Below, in pieces: positions 32,668-43,370 of a DNA stretch of 64,000 nucleotides. This DNA comes from Rhizoctonia solani. Its lineage: Eukaryota; Basidiomycota; Agaricomycetes; Cantharellales; Ceratobasidiaceae. Under the pieces are notes generated by a model that had not been told where the DNA came from, ran no database searches, and saw only the letters and a program-made list of their open reading frames with translations. The stretch spans positions 2,356,001-2,420,000 of the forward strand of contig NC_057375.1 of assembly GCF_016906535.1 (NCBI RefSeq). The letters are read 5' to 3'. Numbering within the stretch: the first letter of the stretch is position 1; every line of letters begins with the position of its first letter. Both the position numbers and the translations under genes were made by a program.

Positions 32668-35472
32668 AGTTGGGAGCGGCTAGAGAGAAACGGCGAAAAT
32701 CGGGTGTTGGTTATAAGCTCCGCATTTGTCAGTGGTTGTACGTACGGGAAAAACGCCCCGGCACAACGTGGCAACGATAAGCCGGGGGCCCCATATGCTT
32801 ACCTAATGTAGGACGGCCCTGCCACTCGCAACGCTTTGCGGGGAGCTAGTCGAAGGTCGAGCTACGGCCCAGAATATTCGGACTGAATTCCAAGGCTATG
32901 TGAACTTTATAAATTAGGAACGATCCCATTTACAGCTATTTAGAGCAAGAAATTCGAGCGATCATCACACTGGAAATCTTGGGTTAATAAACAACCACAC
33001 TTTTACCGGCCCGGGAGTCATTCCAAATTCCAAATTAAACCGGAAACCATCATTTTCGGTTTGGATGACTTGGAGGAGCGGCAGTACCATGGTCATAGGG
33101 CTCGCATAATGTTAGTTGCACGTACCTACACCGGCGCAAATGGCTGGTGAGCCCGGGATTATTGGTATTAGTAGTGCGTTTGCTCTTTCCGCTCACGACC
33201 GTGCTCACTACAATAGCGTTGCCCCCACACGATTTACGAACGTGGACGACAATCTAACTCCAGGTTGTATGTCGAACACAAACGGTCTTCTCTTGCTTCA
33301 AAGGGGTCGGACCGAGGGTGCCCCTTGGGGCAACTCTCCCCGCAAGATTGCCATGAATAATCAACCCCGAAGTGCTTATTTTTTCATATAATAAACTACG
33401 TGGTTTGCACGTTTATAAGTAATGTGGAGTTAGTAAATCGACTAAAGGGCAACGGGTGAAACCACCAAATGGAGCTCACCAGCGCGCCCCACTTCTCCTT
33501 GAGGTAATTCCTGATGGGTGTGTAAACCCAAATGCGGCTGAAAGAAGCCTGCATCCAGCCAATAATAATCGAGGCCATGGCGTTGAGGGGAGAACAGCAG
33601 ACAACTGGCAGTTCAAGGGCTGCTCAACTTTAACTCATGTTAGTCCTCGGACAGGGAATACATCGGAGAAAACAAAGCAAACTTACTCTGAAGGGGAAAT
33701 CCATGCCCTTGAAATACGAACACGAGCCACACATGAGTTGTTCATACATGGGGCGGTACAATATTTCGGAAGGTCTTCAACCGTCGATAGCAAATCCCAA
33801 AGACTTGAGGGAGTACTATATCAAGATTCTTGGTCCAAAATGCACGGTCATTTCGTTCTCTGTTATCTCCTACTTAGAAAGCTTAGAAACTTAGAGACAT
33901 TATATGTGCCCTCTACCTCTAGCAGCCCTTCTACTCACTGTCATATAGGTTGGGCGTTGTGATCCCTGTGGGTCTATTCGATACTTATCTACCGCTCTTC
34001 TGGAGTTTCGCAACCATCCACGGGTTCTATGTTGTCGTTGCGAAAGTGATCGAGTTCAATTGTCGATTTTTATTTTACGACTATGTATGGGGGTAAGTGG
34101 AACCGCAACTACTCTTTTATAGTATCAAGTCAAACCGATAACCCTGATAGCCTGGAGGTTATTTGCGATAACGTGATTTTACTGCCGATGGGAATGCCCT
34201 CTTGGCCAAATACTCCCCCGAATTATCTTTAGAAACCCAAATTAAAAACATGAGTGATTTCTCCAAAAGAGATAATGATAATAAATCAGACAAACCAACT
34301 GTTGGCTGATTTCAATGGTTATATTCTGGAGCCAAACCTTTTGGAAGCTGGGATACGAATGAGAAGAAAAAATGATTTCGAAGAAGCTAGTATTTGGCGG
34401 CGATATATCGATACAGACCAAAGATTCAAAGACTGATAATCATGGCCATGGTCACGGGGTACAGGCTATGCGAATGTTTGATAGGCTTGTGGGCTTTCGT
34501 CAAGACTCACGGTTAGATACTCTTAACGCAACGCTAATGATAGGCATGTAGATGCACCATTACCTCCCAGCGCGGCGATCCTCACAATGTACCCAAGCTG
34601 GTGCGAATTTTATGGTGGAAACAGGGAGGTTTCCCCCAAGGCCGTCGATCTCACTGAATAAGTTCAAGTGTTATTATTATAATTGCCCATTCGTTCAAAG
34701 TTCCTCAACAAACTCACTCGTTGTACCAATATAACTATTCAGTCGAACTTCTGTGACATTCAAAGTCAGTTGAAGCCCCTCTCTCCCTAGCGGTTTTTGT
34801 CATGGTGAATACCTACCCTACGAAGCCTAACTAGAACGAATCATGTCCTCATGCAGAGGCGTACTGGATGAGCAAGTGGAAACTAAGACGATATCATATT
34901 TTATAATTTTGAGAGGCCTCAGAGCGAATGGAGCGTTGTGGGGGGCGTGTGAGCTGGCCCTTGCCAATAGAAAGTGGTGGATGGAAGGTAGGTTTCATAA
35001 ATGACGTAATCATGCATAGCCTTTGATACGCGTACGTACGTAAGTATATATGGCAAACTTTCGTTCAAACGATAACTATCGAATGAGATCAAATATGAAA
35101 CATATTGTAATAGGTCTATTACAGATATAAAGAATCCCTTCAGTAGTTACGCACTAGGACTGTTAGACCTGCCTAGCTGTTTCGCATACAATATCCTTCA
35201 TGCGATTATGTACTCCAAATTTATTTGCAGAGAACTATACATACGTCCGAACGATATAAATTCTGCTGATATAGGAGAGGCAAGCATCCTTGTGTTGAGT
35301 AACAAGCCTGAGTATGAAAAAAGTAGAAGTTTTGAGTGTAGGTTAGCATATAATATGGGATAGAACACTATAATACACGTGCTAAAGAGGGGGCATGTTT
35401 GACAGGTTACATATGAGAGGATACCATAGATCAAGGCATATACTGAATCGTTACAGAATTAGTTGTTGAACT
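32668..35472. other. Long stretch without a supported gene
   Basis: 2.8 kb. The ORFs at 33116-33391, 33456-33962, 34254-34436 and 35198-35434 have no motif, signal peptide or splice logic that I can defend. A minus-strand frame at 33396-33578 is rich in Trp and Ile and could be a fragment of a membrane protein, but nothing around it continues the reading. Confidence 0.4.
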
Positions 35473-36800
35473 TCAGTGGCTTGCAACTTTGTGCATCTAC
35501 AAAATCGGTTTTGTTAGGCTCGGGGAACCTTACAACTTATCGGGTTGGACATACTTCTCTCAGCACCTGGTTGGCAGTAGGCCGTTTTTGAGGATCATGA
35601 TCCCAGCATCTGCAGAGTATATCCCACAATATCGAGCCTCTCTTACCCATGGACTTGACTTGTGGCGGGGATGTCGGAATTTGTTTACGCATACATACGG
35701 CTACCATAACCTTCATTGGGGTGTCGAATTCCCAGAACGGTAGACGGCAAGATACGATTTCCTATTCCAATAATCTCTCAGTCTAGAGATTTTAATAAGA
35801 AGTGGAATGTTTCCCACATAGATTGTCTGTAAATAAATTCATGAGACTTGGGCGCCTTCTTGCTTTTGACAAATCTAAGGCTTACCATTCCCAGAGAGTA
35901 GATATCACTCTTCATGCTTATATTGTACCTTCCTGACTCATCAAAAAGCTCGGGGGCCTAGTGAGGTGGTCGTCGCTTCAGTGTAGCCCAAATCAGCAAG
36001 AATGATGCGCACCATCCATCTAATTGTACCTAGAGGACCAACGGTGGTAGATGGTTGGAACGCCACACTTCGTTCGCCCAGCATCACTGCAAGTCCGAAG
36101 TCGCCAACTTTCAGAACCCCTTCATCTGAGACAAAAATATTTTGCTTCTCGCTCTTAGCATTTTACCTTGAAGAACCTCAAACCTAATGAACAATTACGT
36201 ACCGCTTTCAGATCGCCATGTACCTGAGGAGTACCATAAGGTAAGTATCTGCGTCTAGCTGGACTTAAAATGATAGCTTGCCATTCCGATCCGATGCAAG
36301 TGCTCGATACCGTCCGCTACTTGAATAGCCTAAATCCAATGATTCGGGCTCAGGTCAAGTAGCATACAAGGCGGAATATGCACATACCAGATGTAAGCGG
36401 TTTGACTCTGGGTGCTTTTCTAAATACTCGTGCACGCTCCCGTACCGCATCCATGGAGAAACCATTACCAAGTAGTCCTTGTAGTAAGCTAGGCCCAGTA
36501 ACTCCAAAACGTTCTGATGATTCGCTTTGGACCAGGCATATAATTCTTGAGCCAACCGCTGAACAAATGGATAAGGTACTTTTGATCGCCAAAGTTCACG
36601 AATTGACACCTACTTTGTTTAGTTTCCTTTCTCCTTGATATATACGTTTCATAGCAATTGAGCGGCCATCGGTAAGCTTTCCTTGCCAAATGTCACCGAA
36701 TCCTCCACGATTGACCGGAACCTTGCTACACTCTAGTGTATCAAGAAGCTCGGTTAGATTAGGACACCGCCGATTCGTGAGGTGGGCCATAATTGCTTCT
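35473..36800 (-). CDS. Protein kinase (TKL-like Ser/Thr kinase)
   Basis: Kinase domain in several short exons on the minus strand. Motifs in order: RRCPNLTELLDTLECSKVPV leader, Gly-rich loop NRGGFGDIWQGKL with ATP-binding Lys in SIAMKRI (about 36640-36780), AQELYAWSKANHQNVLELLG, hinge LVMVSPWMRYGSVHEYLEKH (about 36420-36480), IQVADGIEHLHRIGM (about 36290-36335), catalytic loop VHGDLKA (about 36210), VSDEGVLKVGDFGLAVMLGE with the DFG triad (about 36070-36135), APELFDESGRY and SMKSDIYSLGM (about 35900-35960), then LCRCWDHDPQKRPTANQVLR (about 35580-35640), and a last exon ending HKVASH at the stop 35473. All catalytic residues (K, HGD, DFG, APE) are present, so it should be active. The TPR segment upstream (36973-37413) is in the same orientation and probably belongs to the same protein. 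Confidence 0.8.
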
Positions 36801-37832
36801 GGAGTCTTTCATAACCGACAGACATTTTTTTTGTAAGAATTTCGGCTTTGAGAAGCGATAAGGAATACGTACCGTGTTTACATCGATATGAAGGGGCAAG
36901 TCCTCGTCGAAGCGCACTCTAGTAGCAATCTGGTCCAGCGAGTTGTTACGTCTCGGCCCATACCTCTTCAAATTAGAAGACCGCACGATTCATCATCCGT
37001 TTCGCCTCTTCATGTCTTTTTGTCAGTTCTTCCAGGCGCTCTTTTATGGACCTTTGAAACCTCAGATTCGTAGCGGAATGACTATGCTTTAATTGCTTCA
37101 ATGTCACAAGAAGAACCTCAATCGCCTGGTCAAGTTTCCCTTGGCCTTCGTATCCTATGCCAAGGTTGGACATGGTTTGAATCGTGAAGAGGTGACTTTC
37201 TCCTTGTATGCGGCACCGTAGCTTCAGAACTTCAAGAAGGATATTAGTGGCCCTTTCAAATTGCTCCAACTCCAGATAAGATACAGCTTCTTCCTCCATT
37301 TTGGCGATTGACTCGGGGTGTTCGGGATCCGATGAGACATCCATGCCTTTCATAAGTGCCTCCTCGAGTGCAAGTGGGGCGGCGAAAAACTCAGACACGG
37401 TCCCAGTTGTCACGTTGTCAGTGGCAGGCGAAGTTGTTTCGGCAGATTGTTCCGTTTATTCGCAAATTGATCCGTCACGACCGGTGGGCATGATAATGGT
37501 CTCTGTTCCGGTGAAACCGGGGTCTTAGCATCGACAGCCGCAGTTCCATGCGTTTCGCTCAATGTCCTAACTCTTGTGCTATCGAATAAACCCGGACTTG
37601 CAGGCCCCATCGGGTCTCGATATATTTCTACTACTGGAGAGGCGACCGAGTCCTTGGGAGTTAGAATACTAATCGGATCTTCAGGGCTGGATAGGCTTGG
37701 GTCGGGTCCTTCGGGATAATCTGTGAAAATTAGGGAGGGTACTGTATTTTCCTCCTCTGCTGCAACGCTCGAGGCCGGCCCATCAATAGATTTGGTGGAC
37801 TCCACCGGAGTTATATCTTCGAGGTTTTCCAA
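36801..37832 (-). CDS. TPR segment and acidic linker, probably N-terminal part of the kinase gene
   Basis: At 37413-36973 there are kinesin-light-chain-type TPR units, e.g. EQFERATNILLEVLKLRC then FTIQTMSNLGIGYEGQGKL and DQAIEVLLVTLKQL, followed by a basic coiled-coil stretch RLEELTKRHEEAKRMM. Directly downstream (36986-36900) RRNNSLDQIATRVRFDEDLP leads toward the kinase. Upstream, 37832-37410 is a Ser/Pro/Thr/Glu-rich disordered stretch (e.g. DYPEGPDPSLSSPEDPISIL). Frames differ at about 37410 and about 36980 without clear introns, so indels may be present. TPR-kinase fusions are common in Agaricomycetes; I infer one protein in which the TPR recruits partners. Confidence 0.55.
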
Positions 37833-37859
37833 GGATTCGGTTGCTTTTCGAATGACGAT

Positions 37860-38627
37860 TATCGGCGTAGGTTGAGCATATTTTGGTTGATCCGTCGTTT
37901 TAATACCGGCGCCTACCGGTATGGCGGGCCCGGTTGCGAAGATTGGGATGGCGAATCCGTATTTGTTTGGGCTCGGATATTTGTAGATAATGTCCCATGG
38001 CGGGCACTAGGCGCCGGATCTTGGTTTGGGTCTCTCGATGAAGTTGGGTATATATCGGAAGAGGCTCGCTTATGTCCACGTACTGAGGACTTGTCACTGG
38101 GAGAGGTTGGCAAGGGAGGATCTGAACGACTAGGAGATAACAGGTGAGCTCCCTTACGAAGTTTTGAGACGAGGCCGAACTCGATTAACGCCCGAATCAG
38201 AATACACTCGAGGACGAGGGATGGATGGGACGTCCGAATGTCGGTTCTCCCATGCTAAGATTCTGCGCTTGATCAGAGCCCTCGTCTCTTCAAGCCAGGT
38301 TTCTACTTCATGTCCTTTCTAATAAACTCACTCCAGTCAGTGCGGACCCGCCACTAGATGATTGAGATAAGCACCGAAATTACAGCATTCTGAAAAAAGG
38401 GCTCTAATATGGAATACCTTGGGTGTGTGGGAGCTCTTCAGCTAGGATGTGGGCTTTAGCAAAATGAACAAACGCCCATTCAATGTCTCCCGTATCCTTA
38501 GCGCTCTGTCCAGCTTTAACTTCCCCCAAAGCAATATGCAACGACGTTTTAAATTCTCCTTCACACTATAGCCCGTCGGCCTGGCTCGTGCGATCAGTTC
38601 TGCAAGGGAGAGTGGACGGGACTGTTC
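37860..38627 (-). CDS. USP8-dimerisation-domain-like N-terminus, frameshifted
   Basis: Begins MEQSRPLSLAELIARARPTG and, after a one-base frame change, continues SLHIALGEVKAGQSAKDTGD then IEWAFVHFAKAHILAEELP. This is the helical USP8/AMSH dimerisation domain that starts AMSH/Sst2-type deubiquitinases and USP8, which act on endosomal ubiquitin. The frame breaks at an A-run (38547-38550): one more A would restore it. After an intron, RALIKRRILAWENRHSDVPS and a Ser-rich disordered segment (RGHKRASSDIYPTSSRDPNQ) follow, down to about 37900. The expected C-terminal JAMM metalloprotease domain is not found; the next recognisable domain is TPR then kinase. Either a truncated AMSH relative, or the N-terminus of a larger TPR-kinase protein. 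Confidence 0.55.
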
Positions 38628-40511
38628 CATAGGATGAGGCAGAGAGTGGGTAGACAGATTTAATCATGGCCCTCGCTCTGGACAGATACCCGAGAGGAAG
38701 AGACCCATAAATTATCATCAATTTGTAAGCGCTGATAAGCGCCCCTTGTACAGCTCATAACCTTACTCATGATCGCGACACATGCACCGCCATCGGTACT
38801 GGGAGTACTGAATCTATGTATGTGCCAGGTGAAATGGTAGCTTTTAATGTGCGTACAAAAGAGGACGGGACAGGTCAACGAGTCAGCGCTGCGGCCACAG
38901 GCGCCGGGACGATGGACTTAAACCATATGGGGCAAACACGTTTCGTGAACCCCGTGGTCAAGCAACGCACCCACAACGTGCGACGTGGCGATTCCTCGGA
39001 CATCCAAATTAACCAAACGTAATTTAGTAGGAAAGTCGATACAAACGATAAGAGCCTCGTGTTGTGCATGTGACCTACCCACGACCATCTAACCCTAATT
39101 AGTGGACAATACCCTCGCCAAGTTAGCCTCGTGCTACTCGAATCATCATGATAGCTGCCGATAAACCTAGCTGGCTTGTTCTAAGCATATCTATCTACTT
39201 GTTTTGGTGGCCTATGATTGCCGAGGCGCTCTTCACAGGTACCATCAACGGCATCTCTCACCCCGCAGCTAGTGGAATATCTGTATTTTCTCAGTCTATG
39301 CGTGTATATATTTACAAACTGATATGTCACATCGCTTTTTATGTTATATGTGGTCGGTTTTGTATGTTTATCTCTGTAGCTGCGCCCGGATCTCATCACG
39401 AATCGCCAGGTCCGAATTGTGAGGACTTTGTCGTATGGATGGCCTAAAAATTCTCACGTTGGGGACAGATCATGCGCATGTAATTATATTGAAAGTACCC
39501 GTGGGCCCCATATTACGAGGTTATATGACACCTTATATAGGATCGACAATTACCTCGATCAAGGAAGAGCGGTGGACAATTGATTTGGTTCAAAGCTTAG
39601 TCTCGATTAGAAGTCTCGGCACAGAATGCTGTTTACCAATATCTCGCAGGTTCATGTAAGAGGAAACTGGTATACAACAAGTAGACGAATCCTGAAGGCG
39701 GGTAAATTTGACCCATATAACAAGCTCAGTACAAATCCCCGGAAAGTTCTAGTACTGGAAAGTAATTATCAATAGGAAAAATTCAGCGGATCCCATGTTC
39801 TTATCGCGCTGATGCTTCAAATGGCGAACATTTTATTGATTCATGACACGCTTTGAAGAAAACGTGTCGCATTATTGTAGATCCTATAGCTAGGCTATCT
39901 CTGTTTCTCTCCCTTACTAATATACTAATGATCACTGTTCAATGACGATTGTATTACTTCAGAGCAGTCGGGGTGACGTCCATACATCGGATCTGAGCAA
40001 TATAATCACCGTGAATGATAAAAATACAAAGAGGGGACCCATTTTAAGGACCATAGAAGCTAGGATGGTATGGGGCTTTCAGTCCTCGAACACGTGGGTA
40101 TTACTCCAAGACAGGGTCCTACACAAAATCAATCCCGCGATTACTGTCTTTCTCGCTCCCGGTCGGTTTCACCAGGTCGAAGTGTTACTGGATGGGTATT
40201 CTGACGTCAAACTAGCCTGCCATAATATCGTGTTAGCTTCCTCACGAGTGGCGCCAGGAATACAACGATGTCATAGGGCACCTTAATATGCCCATATATA
40301 GAGTGGCACGCTAGATGTCAAACTCGGATGCGAATATCAGGGTCGAGAATCCTCGGGAGGTGTCAAGGCCAACGTAATCATTTGAAGCGACCAAGCATTT
40401 TATGGACCTGGGAAGACGCGCAGATTTCCACCACCCTCCCAATCATGTCTGGCTCGCCCACCTCCCTCCACCAGGTAGTCGACTCTCCTGAAGCTACTAG
40501 AGATACATTCG
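38628..40511. other. Intergenic, no supported gene
   Basis: 1.9 kb between divergent genes. It must hold the promoters of the USP8-domain gene (minus) and the DUF2235 gene (plus). ORFs at 39148-39447 and 39942-40286 have no motif and no splice partners. An alternative start for the DUF2235 gene lies at 40446 (MSGSPTSLHQVVDSPE), but its frame closes at 40538. Confidence 0.45.
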
Positions 40512-43370
40512 ATGTCTCTGACGTCCGATTATTTGAATAAAGGGGAACGAACGGGAAGTGAAACTGCCCTGACCGCGTCTCCTGAATCTGGGTTCGAACA
40601 CCTCGTCCCCTCTACATCGGCGCCAGATATCAGGCAACTTATAAATGGAGACGGAGGCCATTCCCGCCCTCACGCTCCTCAGCGCGAGTCAACTGTGAGC
40701 TTCCCACAAGTAATACCTGACCGTCATGAGAGTCGCACTTTGGTCAGTTATCTTCGAATCTACGCGCTTACAGTACCACTCACCCTGGTATAGGTCTTGT
40801 GCTTCGATGGGTAAGTGGGACTGCGCTTTATTAACCCACGTTCATTAACCATCCCTCAATTAGTACGGGAGACCAGTTCGATCAAGATGTAAGTCCTAAA
40901 ATAGACTAGCCTCAAGGCTCCATCTCACTTGCATACTCTCCAAGAACTCGAATATCGTCCAGTTTTCCAGCTTCTGAAAAAGGACGACGAAATAAGCAAA
41001 TGGTATACTACCAAGCTGGAATTGGAACATCGAGCAAACATTTTGTTACACCTATTGCCATCGCACTCTCTAAAGCGGCTGATATGGCAATTGCCCATGG
41101 ATTGAGGGATCACGTTACTGGTGCGTCTTTATTCGTCTTCGTCATACTCACGCGAAATGACTATTGTGACGTCAGACGGTTACGAGTTCCTAATGCAGAA
41201 CTGTGAGTATTTTAGTATCGTACTTTCCAAAGCCGAGCTAATATTCCTGCGATCAGATATCGAAGGAGACAAAGTATGTGGAGCTACGGGTTCATTGGCC
41301 GATTTTCCTAACCTCGATCATAGATTTGTCTTTTCGGGTTCTCGCGAGGCGCATACACTGCACGTGCTTTGGCTGGTATGCTCCACAAAGTGCGTGTCAT
41401 GTATGAATTGTTGAATCCGCGCTAATACCTTTTGGTACAGGTCGGATTACTTCCGCCATTCAACTATCAACAAGTTCCATTCGCATATCATATGTATCAG
41501 CGGGACGACAAAGAAGGATGGGAAATGAGCAATGGATTCAAACAGGCGTTTTCGATTGATGTCGAAATTCACTTCATGGGCCTTTTTGATACCGTCAACA
41601 GTGTTGGTAAGTATTTTGTCTCCGTGATAAGACTACTCAACGTATCAATATACCTTGACAGGGCTTCTTCCTCACGAACTTCCCTTTGCCAAGTCGAATT
41701 ATGTCGTGAGAAACTTTAGACACGCAGTCGCCCTCGACGAACGCCGAGCCAAATTCAAGGCGAATCTATGGGGCAGGACTTCGGATGAGGACGCTGCATT
41801 AGCTGCTCCTCACCGCGAAGAGTACCTTTCCAAAAAGAAGCGCGAAAAACTCAAGAGGCAGGCCTTGGAACAGAAGAACGCAAATTTGTTTGGTTACGGA
41901 TCCAGTATGGTCGAATCCATTGGTGGTGCGGTTGGATCCATGACGGGCTCGGTGACTGGTGCCGTTGGAAGTGTGGCTGGAGTCGTCGGTAGCATGGGCG
42001 GATATGTCGCCAACAGTGTCTGGTACGGAAACAATACAGGAGACAGCCTGGAGGCAAGGCGTCGAAAAACGGTCGACGGGTCAGGGGTGTATCCGCCTGG
42101 CTATAACGATGAACAACCAATTATTATGGATGAGAGGATAAACGGATCGGAAAAGTTGAAGAAACGTAAGGTCAAGAGAAACGAGCCGCACGTCGTACAT
42201 GCCATCGGTGGGCAGCGAGTAGAACGGAATGAGACCGACGTTGAGGGTGAGTCTGAGGCTACTGTTTTTTGTGGTATGATGTGGCTAAAATGTACTCCAG
42301 AGGTTTGGTTCTCTGGAGCTCATACAGACGTGGGTGGCGGATCTGTCAAGAACGGAGAACGGTACTCGCTCGCTCGTATTTCTCTGCGGTGGATGGTCCG
42401 CCAATGTTTCAAGTGCAATACTGGTAAGTATAGCCTGACTTACTATTACGTACATGCGAACTAAAGTTAACACAGGCATCATGTTCCATTCTAACCTGTT
42501 GGAAGATATTGGTATCTCTCCGGAAAGCCTGTGGCCCAAGGTTCTCGCCCGTCCACCACCAATCATGTCATTTGAAGAGCTACCCAAGAGTGTCCCACCT
42601 ACACCTCCGCTCAACGAACGCCGCTCCGAACCCCTTCTTCCTGCATATTCGCGCCTTCCCCTCCCGGATTCGTCGAATGACCCAAAGTTCAACGCCAATC
42701 ACCCAGGTTATAAGGATGCAGCTGTTTTGGACATCAATGACCCTCGCCTCCCCAATGCGAAAAAATACACGCCCTATAATTCGATTACTGATCGCGAACA
42801 CACGCAGCTCTCCCACAAGGTCAATCCCGAGGAGCCCTATATTCCTTGGTTCGGGCGAAGACTAGGTCACGAACTTCGAGATTTTGGTCCTGACTCGCGC
42901 GAGGAGAGAGAGCCGTTTATTAGCGAAGAAGTCGAGGATTTCAAAGATTCCTTGAGTCCTGTATACGACCAACTAGCCTTGAATTGGTGGTGGTGGATTC
43001 TAGAGGTCATTCCCGTCAAACAGGTAAGCGGTCAGTTTAACTGAGCTGTACTATAGCTAATCCGTGCGCTTCCACTAGGTCTGGAGGAAAAAGGATAGGA
43101 GCTGGAGACGGTTTTTTGCGTGAGTGCGAATCAACCTATTAGTCATGCTTAGTATCTGATGAAATGTTTAGAATTAATCTTGGAGGACCTCGTGTCATCA
43201 AAAATCAGAAGCGCAACGGTGTCAACGTCCACCGTACGGTGCAAATTCGCATTCAGTCCAAGTTCGATAATGAGGGCAAGCCGTTTTCTTATTCTCCCCG
43301 GGCCCATTTGAAAGTTGCTTGGGTCAAGTGGCTCGGTGGGGCAGAGGAACGGGATCCAGTAATGGTCTGA
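40512..43370 (+). CDS. DUF2235 (Tle1-like) alpha/beta hydrolase
   Basis: Fungal DUF2235 protein, related to the catalytic domain of bacterial Tle1 phospholipases; substrates of fungal members are unknown. Exons: 40512-40742, 40794-40810, 40864-40888 and 40945 on, joining RTL-VLCFDG-TGDQFDQD-NSNIVQF, the family's opening motif. Later: VYYQAGIGTS, GYEFLMQNY, then ICLFGFSRGAYTARALAGML from 41334 with the GxSxG nucleophile Ser, FMGLFDTVNSVG with an active-site Asp candidate, and EVWFSGAHTDVGGGSVKNGE with the Asp/His region (about 42300). C-terminal exons end at 43370 (WVKWLGGAEERD). Between catalytic blocks lies a Gly/Ser-rich GxxxG segment (41905-42025). Two homopolymer indels break exon 4: TTTT at 40963 and AAA at 40990 each need one more base for the family sequence. 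Probably a real gene with sequence errors. Confidence 0.85.

Noticed and set aside
33396..33578. Trp/Ile-rich minus-strand frame as a membrane protein exon
   Set aside because: No neighbouring exon continues it and no family is recognised.
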